Origin: Procambarus clarkii
Taxonomy: Eukaryota > Arthropoda > Malacostraca > Decapoda > Cambaridae
NCBI RefSeq assembly: GCF_040958095.1
Contig: NC_091195.1
Coordinates: forward strand, 23,582,817 to 23,646,816
DNA length: 64,000 bases
Reading direction: 5' to 3'
Position numbers and translations under genes: made by a program
Shown: piece after piece, positions 9,501-19,754 of the stretch
How positions within the stretch are numbered: position 1 is the stretch's first letter
Layout: each line of letters opens with the position of its first letter
The notes under the pieces: model-generated
Databases searched by the model: none
Told to the model about the DNA's origin: nothing
What the model saw: the letters and a program-made list of their open reading frames with translations, nothing else

Positions 9501-12500
9501 AGTGGTGTGTGGCAGCTGTGGAGAGTGGTGTGTGGCAGGGGTGGAGAGTGGTGTGTGACAGTGGTGGAGTGTGGTGTGTGACAGTGGTGGGGAGTGGTGT
9601 GTGTCAGTGGTGGAGAATTGTGTGTGACAGGGGTGGAGAGTGCTGTGTGACAGTGGTGGAGAGTGGTGTGTGACAGTGGTGGAGAGTGGTGTGTGAGTGG
9701 TGGAGAGTAGTGAGTGGGAGTGGTGGAGAGTCGTGTGTGAGTTGTGGAGAGTGGTGAGTGGCAGTGGTGGAGAGTGGTGAGTGGCAGTGGTGAAGAGTGG
9801 TGAGTGGCAGTGGCGGAGAGGGGTGAGTGGCAGTGGTGGAGAGTGGTGTGAGATAGTGGTGGAGAGTGGTGTGTGAAAGTGGTGGAGAGTGGTGTGTGAC
9901 AGTGGTGGATAGTGGTGAGGGGCAGTGGTGGACAGTGGTGTGTGTCAGTGGTGGAGAGTGGTGTGTGGCAGTCGTGGAGAGTGGTGTGTGGCAGTGGTGG
10001 AGAGTGGTGTGTGACAGTGGTGGAGAGTGGTGTGTGACAGTGGTGGAGAGTGGTGTGTGACAGTGGTGGAGAGTGGTGTGTGACAGTGGTGGAGAGTGGA
10101 GTGTGGAAGTGGTGGAGAGTTGTGTGTGGCAGTGGTGAAGAGTGGTGTGTGGTAGTGGTGGAGAGTGGTGTGTGACAGTGGTGGAGAGTGGTGTGTGACA
10201 GTGGTGGAGAGTGGTGTGTGGCAGCGGTGGAGAGTGGTGACAGTTGTGGAGAGTGGTGTGTGGCAGTGGTGGAGAGTGGTGTGTGGTAGTGGTGGAGAGT
10301 GGTGTGTGACAGTGGTGGAGAGTGGTGTGTGACAGTGGTGGAGAGTGGTGTGTGACAGTGGTGGAGAGTGGTGTGTGACAGTGGTGGAGAGTGGTGTGTG
10401 ACAGTGGTGGAGAGTGGTGTGTGACAGTGGTGCAGAGTGGTGTGTGACAGTGGTGGAGAGTGGAGTGTGGAAGTGGTGGAGAGTTGTGTGTGGCAGTGGT
10501 AAAGAGTGGTGTGTGGTAGTGGTGGAGAGTGGTGTGTGACAGTGGTGGAGAGTGGTGTGTGACAGTGGTGGAGAGTGGTGTGTGGCAGCGGTGGAGAGTG
10601 GTGACAGTTGTGGAGAGTGGTGTGTGGCAGTGGTGGAGAGTGGTGTGTGGTAGTGGTGGAGAGTGGTGTGTAACAGTTGTGGAGAGTGGTGTGTGACAGT
10701 GGTGGAGAGTGGTGTGTGGCAGTGGTGGAGAGTGGTGTGTGGTAGTGGTGGAGAGTGGTGTGTGGCAGTGGTGGAGAGTGGTGTGTGGTAGTGGTGGAGA
10801 GTGGTGTGTGACAGTGGTGGAGAGTGGTGTGTGGCAGTGGTGGAGAGTGGTGTGTGGCAGCGGTGGAGAGTGGTGACAGTTGTGGAGAGTGGTGAGTGAC
10901 AGTGGTGGAGAGTGGTGTGTGACAGTGGTGGAGAGTGGTGAGTGACAGTGGTGGAGAGTGGTGTGTGACAGTGGTGGAGAGTGGTGAGTGACAGTGGTGG
11001 AGAGTGGTGTGTGACAGTGGTGGAGAGTGGTGTGTGACAGCGATGGGGAGTGGTGTGTGACAGTGGTGGAGAGTGGAGTGTGGAAGTGGTGGAGAGTTGT
11101 GTGTGGCAGTGGTGAAGAGTGGTGTGTGGTAGTGGTGGAGAGTGGTGTGTGACAGTGGTGGAGAGTGGTGTGTGACAGCGATGGGGAGTGGTGTGTGACA
11201 GTGGTGGAGAGTGGAGTGTGGAAGTGGTGGAGAGTTGTGTGTGGCAGTGGTGAAGAGTGGTGTGTGGTAGTGGTGGAGAGTGGTGTGTGACAGTGGTGGA
11301 GAGTGGTGTGTGACAGTGGTGGAGAGTGGTGAGTGACAGTGGTGGAGAGTGGTGTGTGACAGTGGTGGAGAGTGGTGTGTGACAGCGATGGGGAGTGGTG
11401 TGTGACAGTGGTGGAGAGTGGAGTGTGGAAGTGGTGGAGAGTTGTGTGTGGCAGTGGTGAAGAGTGGTGTGTGGTAGTGGTGGAGAGTGGTGTGTGACAG
11501 TGGTGGAGAGTGGAGTGTGGAAGTGGTGGAGAGTTGTGTGTGGCAGTGGTGAAGAGTGGTGTGTGGTAGTGGTGGAGAGTGGTGTGTGACAGTGGTGGAG
11601 AGTGGTGTGTGGCAGCGGTGGAGAGTGGTGACAGTTGTGGAGAGTGGTGTGTGGCAGTGGTGGAGAGTGGTGTGTGGTAGTGGTGGGGAGTGGTGTGTGA
11701 CAGTGGTGGAGAGTGGTGTGTGACAGTGGTGGAGAGTGGTGTGTGGCAGTGGTGGAGAGTGGTGTGTGACAGTGGTGGAGAGTGGTGAGGGGCAGTGGTG
11801 GAGAGTGGTGTGTGACAGTGGTGGAGAGTGGTGTGTGACAGTGGTGGAGAGTGGTGTGTGGCAGCGGTGGAGAGTGGTGTGTGACTGTGGTGGAGAGTGG
11901 TGTGTGACAGTGGTGGAGAGTGGTGTGTGACAGTGGTGGAGAGTGGTGAGTGGCAGTGGTGGAGAGTGGTGTGTTAATGATGGAGAGTGGTGTGTGACAG
12001 TGGTGGAGAGTGGTGTGTGACAGTGGTGGAGAGTGGTGTGTGACAGTGGTGGAGAGTGGTGTGTGACAGTGGTGGAGAGTGGTGTGTGGCAGTGGTGGAG
12101 AGTGGTGTGTGACAGTGGTAGAAAGTGGTGTGCGGCAGTGGTGGAGAGTGGTGTATGACAGTGGTGGAGAGTGGTGAGTGGCAGTGGTGGAGAGTGGTGT
12201 GTTAATGATGGAGAGTGGTGTGTGGCAGTGGTGGAGAGTTGTGTGCGGAAGTGATGGAGAGTGGTGAAGGACAGTGGTGGAGAGCGGTGAGGGGCAGTGG
12301 TGGAGAGTGGTGAGGGGCAGTGATTGAGAGTGGTGAGGGCAGCGATGGGGAGTGGTGTGTGGTAGTAGTGGAGGGTGGTGTGTGACAGTGGTGGAGAGTG
12401 GTGAGTGACAGTGGTGGAGAGTGGTGAGTGGCAGTGGTGGAGAGTGGTGTGTGACAGTGGTGGAGAGTGGTGAGTGGCAGTGGTGGAGAGTGGTGTATGA

Positions 12501-15500
12501 CAGTGGTGGAGAGTAGTGAGTGACAGTGGTGGAGAGTGGTGAGTGACAGTGGTGGAGAGTGGTGAGTGGCAGTGGTGGAGAGTGGTGTAAATCAGTGGTG
12601 GAGAGTGGTGAGTGGCAGTGGTGGAGAGTGGTGTGTGGCAGTGGTGGAGAGTGGTATGAGGCAGTGAGGGAGAGTGGTGAGTGACAGTGGTGGAGAGTGG
12701 TGTGTGACAGTGGTGGGGAGTGGTGTGTGACAGTGATGGAGAGTGTTGTGTGACAGTGGTAGGGAATAGTGTGTGACAGTGGTGGAGAGTGGTGTGCGGC
12801 AGTAGTGTGGGACAGTGGTGTGTGGCAGTGGTGTGTGACAGTGGTGTGTGGCAGTGGTGGAGAGTGGTGTGTGACAGTGGTGGAGATTGGTGTGTGACAG
12901 TAGTGGAGAGTGGTGTGTGACAGTGGTTGAGAGTGGTGTGTGACAGTGGTGGAGAGTGGTGTGTGGCAGCTGTGGAGAGTGGTGTGTGGCAGGGGTGGAG
13001 AGTGGTGTGTGACAGTGGTGGAGTGTGGTGTGTGACAGTGGTGGGGAGTGGTGTGTGTCAGTGGTGGAGAATTGTGTGTGACAGGGGTGGAGAGTGCTGT
13101 GTGACAGTGGTGGAGAGTGGTGTGTGACAGTGGTGGAGAGTGGTGTGTGAGTGGTGGAGAGTAGTGAGTGGGAGTGGTGGAGAGTCGTGTGTGAGTTGTG
13201 GAGAGTGGTGAGTGGCAGTGGTGGAGAGTGGTGAGTGGCAGTGGTGAAGAGTGGTGAGTGGCAGTGGCGGAGAGGGGTGAGTGGCAGTGGTGGAGAGTGG
13301 TGTGAGATAGTGGTGGAGAGTGGTGTGTGGCAGTGGTGGATAGTGGTGAGGGGCAGTGGTGGACAGTGGTGTGTGTCAGTGGTGGAGAGTGGTGTGTGGC
13401 AGTGGTGGAGAGTGGTGTGTGGCAGTGGTGGAGAGTGGTGTGTGGCAGTGGTGGAGAGTGGTGTGTGGCAGCGGTGGAGAGTGGTGACAGTTGTGGAGAG
13501 TGGTGTGTGGCAGTGGTGGAGAGTGGTGTGTGGTAGTGGTGCAGAGTGGTGTGTGACAGTGGTGGAGAGTGGTGTGTGACAGTGGTGGAGAGTGGTGTGT
13601 GGCAGTGGTGGAGAGTGGTGTGTGACAGTGGTGGAGAGTGGTGAGGGGCAGTGGTGGAGAGTGGTGTGTGACAGTGGTGGAGAGTGGTGTGTGACAGTGG
13701 TGGAGAGTGGTGTGTGGCAGCGGTGGAGAGTGGTGTGTGACTGTGGTGGAGAGTGGTGTGTGACAATGGTGGAGAGTGGTGTGTGACAGTGGTGGAGAGT
13801 GGTGAGTGGCAGTGGTGGAGAGTGGTGTGTTAATGATGGAGAGTGGTGTGTGACAGTGGTGGAGAGTGGTGTGTGACAGTGGTGGAGAGTGGTGTGTGAC
13901 AGTGGTGGAGAGTGGTGTGTGACAGTGGTGGAGAGTGGTGTGTGGCAGTGGTGGAGAGTGGTGTGTGACAGTGGTAGAAAGTGGTGTGCGGCAGTGGTGG
14001 AGAGTGGTGTATGACAGTGGTGGAGAGTGGTGAGTGGCAGTGGTGGAGAGTGGTGTGTTAATGATGGAGAGTGGTGTGTGGCAGTGGTGGAGAGTTGTGT
14101 GCGGAAGTGATGGAGAGTGGTGAAGGACAGTGGTGGAGAGCGGTGAGGGGCAGTGGTGGAGAGTGGTGAGGGGCAGTGATGGAGAGTGGTGAGGGCAGCG
14201 ATGGGGAGTGGTGTGTGGTAGTAGTGGAGGGTGGTGTGTGACAGTGGTGGAGAGTGGTGAGTGACAGTGGTGGAGAGTAGTGAGTGGCAGTGGTGGAGAG
14301 TGGTGTGTGACAGTGGTGGAGAGTGGTGAGTGGCAGTGGTGGAGAGTGGTGTGTGACAGTGGTGGAGAGTGGTGAGTGGCAGTGGTGGAGAGTGGTGTGT
14401 GGCAGTGGTGGAGAGTGGTATGAGGCAGTGAGGGAGAGTGGTGAGTGACAGTGGTGGAGAGTGGTGTGTGACAGTGGTGGGGAGTGGTGTGTGACAGTGA
14501 TGGAGCGTGTTGTGTGACAGTGGTAGGGAATAGTGTGTGACAGTGGTGGAGAGTGGTGTGCGGCAGTAGTGTGGGACAGTGGTGTGTGGCAGTGGTGTGT
14601 GACAGTGGTGTGTGGCAGTGGTGGAGAGTGGTGTGTGACAGTGGTGGAGATTGGTGTGTGACAGTAGTGGAGAGTGGTGTGTGACAGTGGTTGAGAGTGG
14701 TGTGTGACAGTGGTGGAGAGTGGTGTGTGGCAGCTGTGGAGAGTGGTGTGTGGCAGGGGTGGAGAGTGGTGTGTGACAGTGGTGGAGTGTGGTGTGTGAC
14801 AGTGGTGGGGAGTGGTGTGTGTCAGTGGTGGAGAATTGTGTGTGACAGGGGTGGAGAGTGCTGTGTGACAGTGGTGGAGAGTGGTGTGTGACAGTGGTGG
14901 AGAGTGGTGTGTGAGTGGTGGAGAGTAGTGAGTGGGAGTGGTGGAGAGTCGTGTGTGAGTTGTGGAGAGTGGTGAGTGGCAGTGGTGGAGAGTGGTGAGT
15001 GGCAGTGGTGAAGAGTGGTGAGTGGCAGTGGCGGAGAGGGGTGAGTGGCAGTGGTGGAGAGTGGTGTGAGATAGTGGTGGAGAGTGGTGTGTGGCAGTGG
15101 TGGATAGTGGTGAGGGGCAGTGGTGGACAGTGGTGTGTGTCAGTGGTGGAGAGTGGTGTGTGGCAGTCGTGGAGAGTGGTGTGTGGCAGTGGTGGAGAGT
15201 GGTGTGTGGCAGTAGTGGAGAGTGGTGTGTGACAGTGGTGGAGAGTGGTGTGTGACAGTGGTGGAGAGTGGTGTGTGACAGTGGTGGAGAGTGGAGTGTG
15301 GCAGTGGTGGAGAGTGGTGTGTGGCAGTGGTGGAGAGTGGTGTGTGACAGTGGTGGAGGGTGGTGTGTGGCAGTGGTGGAGAGTGGTGTGTGACAGTGGT
15401 GGAGAGTGGTGTGTGGCAGTGGTGGACAGTGGTGTGTGTCAGTGGTGGAGAGTGGTGTGTGGCAGTGGTGGAGAGTGGTGTGTGGCAGTGGTGGAGAGTG

Positions 15501-15869
15501 GTGTGTGACAGTGGTGGAGAGTGGTGTGTGGCAGTGGTGAAGAGTGGTGTGTGACAGTGGTGGAGAGTGGTGAGGGGCAGTGGAGGTGAGTGGTGAGGGG
15601 CAGTGGTGGAGAGTGGTGTGTGGCAGTGGTGGAGAGTGGTGTGTGAGTTGTGGAGAGTAGTGAGTGGCAGTGGTGGAGAGTGGTGTGTGAGTGGTGGAGA
15701 GTGGTGAGTGGCAGTGGAGGAGAGTGGTGGAGAGTGGTGAGTGGCAGTGGTGGAGAGTGGTGTGTGGCAATGGTGGAGAGTAGTGTGTGACAGTGGGGGA
15801 GAGTGGTGTGTGACAGCGGTGGAAGGTGGTGTGTGACAGTGGTGGAAGGTGGGTGTGTGACAGTGGTGG
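6516..15869. repeat. 23-bp minisatellite, first block (about 400 units)
   Basis: The consensus unit is TGGTGGAGAGTGGTGTGTGACAG, written here as TGGTGGAGAGTGG plus TGTGTGACAG. Common variants are GGCAG for GACAG and GAGTGGCAG or GAGGGGCAG endings, plus shorter units lacking the CAG. The minus strand has no stop codon in any phase of the unit, so it yields Ser/Thr/His/Pro/Leu frames up to 1,273 codons (9945-13766) with a 23-residue period. These are artefacts. Variant blocks recur at long range (9473, 12927 and 14691; 11736 and 13592; 12190 and 14050), showing higher-order duplications of about 1.76-1.86 kb. Confidence 0.97.
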
Positions 15870-17242
15870 TGTAATGACCGCATACCCTGTCGTAATAACC
15901 GCGGGTTATCTTGTTATCTCTCGTGATCATAATATACGCTCTCTGTTGTAATTCTCTGTCTCTCTTCACTCAATACCCAGCTTAACACTGTTACAGTCCA
16001 GCATGACCCCTAACTGGACGGCCACGAATGTAAGAGGAATATTAAATGAGGAAGATACACCAAGGACAAGGGTTATTAGTTAAAACAATAACAAAACACA
16101 TTTACACTGCCACCACCTTCCTGACCAACCATACCTGAATGTGTCTTATCACCGATCCCCCAGGAAGGCAAGGAATCAGCAACCATGGGACTCCGGGTAA
16201 TATGAATTTCAGTAATAAATTTTGGAAAATTAGTTTGTGTAATTTACGTTACTAATTTAAATCCAAGGGTAACTTTAGTATCGATTAATTGTAGGAGAAC
16301 CTGGGGGCTTCCAATACAACACCTAAAAATGACAAAGTATCAAAATATATCAAAGGGGAGTTAAGTGAATACCGCTGGACAAGCTATACAATTTATTTTA
16401 TGAAACATGTAAATAAGGACAATTTGAACACATAACCTATTCTATTCCCCTAGAGGCACAATGGATATTTACCGAGGGCACGAAACTCAAGTGCTACTAT
16501 AACTTAAATACCCGCACTACGGCCAAGATGTTGATGGCTGCCCTCAGCCCCGAGGATACGGGCTTGCGGCCCTGTTCCTAATACACTCCCAAGACACACT
16601 GATGAAATTTGGTTTTACCAACGTATTGCTGGGAAGGATTACTCCTCCCCCATCTAATACAGCCCCAGGGCTCCACCCATATTTTTGGCAATGGCCAACC
16701 ATTTAACACGTAGGCCTGAGGTCTGGCTCTCTAGGGCCAATAAGGACTTGGCCCTTATCTCAGGCCAATCACCTTCACTGATCTGCCGTGGAAAGCTACA
16801 TGAATTCCTGAAGATTGAGTCAGCTCTCCCCAGCTATGAGAAGGGAGACAAGGCGCCACTATGGAGCCCCAGTGCACCTGCGAGCAATGTTTACAAAACT
16901 GATAAATTATGTTCAAGCCTGTCTCCTCTAAGATAAAGGGTTGGGACATTTGACTCTGCCTCGTATGGGGAAGGGACCGGTGAGAGGGGAAGAGAGGGGG
17001 TGAGAGGGAAAATCTGAGTGGGGAGTTGAGTGGGGGGAAGCCAAAGGTATCCAAGACCACCCTCAGGTCAACCTCTTGACCCTGACAAATGGGCGACAGG
17101 GGGGGAGGGAAGAGGAGGAGACGAATGACGGCCAAGGGGAGGGGAGAAGGAAGGAGGGGAGAGGGAGAAGGAAAGGAGGGGAGAAGGAGAAGGAAAGGAG
17201 GGGAGAAGGGAGAACTAATGAGCTGAGCCCCAGATCATTACA
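15870..17242. mobile_element. TG...CA element (candidate solo LTR) inside the 23-bp array
   Basis: 1,373 bp of unrelated sequence interrupts the array. It starts TGTAATGACC and ends GATCATTACA, terminal inverted repeats matching at 9 of 10 positions. It is flanked by the direct duplication GTGG (15866-15869 and 17243-17246), and removing the element plus one GTGG restores a normal repeat unit. TG...CA ends with a 4-bp duplication fit an LTR, and no second LTR or coding region is present, so a solo LTR is the simplest reading. A small DNA transposon is the alternative. A purine-rich GGGA/AGGA tract lies near the right end (about 17091-17215). Short frames at 16685-16936 and 16755-17135 show no domain. 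Confidence 0.75.
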
Positions 17243-19742
17243 GTGGAGAGTGGTGTGTGACAATGGTGGAGAGTGGTGTTTGGCAGTGGTGGAGACTGGT
17301 GTGTGACAGTGGTGGAGAGTGGTGTGTGACAGTGGTGGAGAGTGGTGAGAGGGCAGTGTTGGAGAGTGGTGTGTGACAGTGGTGGAGTGTGGTGTTTGGC
17401 AGTGGTGGAGAGTGGTGTGTGACAGCGGTGGAGAGTGGTGTGTGACAGTGATGGAGAGTGGTGTGTGGCAGTGGTGGAGAGTGCTGTGTGACAGTGGTGT
17501 AGAGTGGTGTGTGACAGTGGGGGAGAGTGGTATGTGACAGTGGTGGAGAGTGGTGTGTGACAGTGGTGGAGAGTGGTGTGTGATAGTGGTGGAGAGTGGT
17601 ATGTGACAGTGGTGCAGAGTGGTGTGTGACAGTGGTGGAGAGTGGAGTGTGGAAGTGGTGGAGAGTTGTGTGTGGCAGTGGTGAAGAGTGGTGTGTGGTA
17701 GTGGTGGAGAGTGGTGTGTGACAGTGGTGGAGAGTGGTGTGTGACAGTGGTGGAGAGTGGTGTGTGGCAGCGGTGGAGAGTGGTGACAGTTGTGGAGAGT
17801 GGTGTGTGGCAGTGGTGGAGAGTGGTGTGTGGTAGTGGTGGAGAGTGGTGTGTGACAGTGGTGGAGAGTGGTGTGTGACAGTGGTGGAGAGTGGTGTGTG
17901 GCAGTGGTGGAGAGTGGTGTGTGGTAGTGGTGGAGAGTGGTGTGTGGCAGTGGTGGAGAGTGGTGTGTGGTAGTGGTGGAGAGTGGTGTGTGACAGTGGT
18001 GGAGAGTGGTGTGTGGCAGTGGTGGAGAGTGGTGTGTGGCAGCGGTGGAGAGTGGTGACAGTTGTGGAGAGTGGTGTGTGGCAGTGGTGGAGAGTGGTGT
18101 GTGGTAGTGGTGGAGAGTGGTGTGTGACAGCGATGGGGAGTGGTGTGTGACAGTGGTGGAGAGTGGAGTGTGGAAGTGGTGGAGAGTTGTGTGTGGCAGT
18201 GGTGAAGAGTGGTGTGTGGTAGTGGTGGAGAGTGGTGTGTGACAGTGGTGGAGAGTGGTGTGTGGCAGCGGTGGAGAGTGGTGACAGTTGTGGAGAGTGG
18301 TGTGTGGCAGTGGTGGAGAGTGGTGTGTAACAGTGGTGGAGAGTGGTGTGTGGTAGTAGTGGAGAGTGGTGTGTGACAGTGGTGGAGAGTGGTGTGTGAC
18401 AGTGGTGGAGAGTGGTGTGTGGCAGTGGTGGAGAGTGGTGTGTGACAGTGGTGGAGAGTGGTGAGGGACAGTGGTGGAGAGTGGTGTGTGACAGTGGTGG
18501 AGAGTGGTGTGTGACAGTGGTGGAGAGTGGTGTGTGGCAGCGGTGGAGAGTGGTGTGTGACTGTGGTGGAGAGTGGTGTGTGACAGTGGTGGAGAGTGGT
18601 GTGTGACAGTGGTGGAGAGTGGTGAGTGGCAGTGGTGGAGAGTGGTGTGTTAATGATGGAGAGTGGTGTGTGACAGTGGTGGAGAGTGGTGTGTGACAGT
18701 GGTGGAGAGTGGTGTGTGACAGTGGTGGAGAGTGGTGTGTGACAGTGGTGGAGAGTGGTGTGTGACAGTGGTGGAGAGTGGTGTGTGACAGTGGTGGAGA
18801 GTGGTGTGTGGCAGTGGTGGAGAGTGGTGTGTGACAGTGGTGGAGAGTGGTGAGGGACAGTGGTGGAGAGTGGTGTGTGACAGTGGTGGAGAGTGGTGTG
18901 TGACAGTGGTGGAGAGTGGTGTGTGGCAGCGGTGGAGAGTGGTGTGTGACTGTGGTGGAGAGTGGTGTGTGACAGTGGTGGAGAGTGGTGTGTGACAGTG
19001 GTGGAGAGTGGTGAGTGGCAGTGGTGGAGAGTGGTGTGTTAATGATGGAGAGTGGTGTGTGACAGTGGTGGAGAGTGGTGTGTGACAGTGGTGGAGAGTG
19101 GTGTGTGACAGTGGTGGAGAGTGGTGTGTGACAGTGGTGGAGAGTGGTGTGTGGCAGTGGTGGAGAGTGGTGTGTGACAGTGGTAGAAAGTGGTGTGCGG
19201 CAGTGGTGGAGAGTGGTGTATGACAGTGGTGGAGAGTGGTGAGTGGCAGTGGTGGAGAGTGGTGTGTTAATGATGGAGAGTGGTGTGTGGCAGTGGTGGA
19301 GAGTTGTGTGCGGAAGTGATGGAGAGTGGTGAAGGACAGTGGTGGAGAGCGGTGAGGGGCAGTGGTGGAGAGTGGTGAGGGGCAGTGATGGAGAGTGGTG
19401 AGGGCAGCGATGGGGAGTGGTGTGTGGTAGTAGTGGAGGGTGGTGTGTGACAGTGGTGGAGAGTGGTGAGTGACAGTGGTGGAGAGTGGTGAGTGGCAGT
19501 GGTGGAGAGTGGTGTGTGACAGTGGTGGAGAGTGGTGAGTGGCAGTGGTGGAGAGTGGTGTATGACAGTGGTGGAGAGTAGTGAGTGACAGTGGTGGAGA
19601 GTGGTGAGTGACAGTGGTGGAGAGTGGTGAGTGGCAGTGGTGGAGAGTGGTGTGTGACAGTGGTGGAGAGTGGTGAGTGGCAGTGGTGGAGAGTGGTGTG
19701 TGGCAGTGGTGGAAAGTGGTGTGTGACAGTGGTGGAGAATGG
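17243..19742. repeat. 23-bp minisatellite, second block (about 108 units)
   Basis: This continues the array after the insertion, with the same unit and the same variant blocks. The block with TGTGTTAATGATGG and then GTGCGGAAGTGATGG found near 12190 and 14050 recurs near 19260. A 389-bp duplication is visible between 18412 and 18801. The array ends at ATGG 19739-19742, directly before a different minisatellite. Confidence 0.97.
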
Positions 19743-19754
19743 TATTGATACTAC

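Noticed and set aside
15870..17242. Host gene exon inside the array
   Set aside because: Precise TG...CA ends with a GTGG duplication show a transposed segment, and its short frames carry no domain.
6516..19742. CRISPR-like array
   Set aside because: Repeats are contiguous with no unique spacers, and the genome is clearly eukaryotic.
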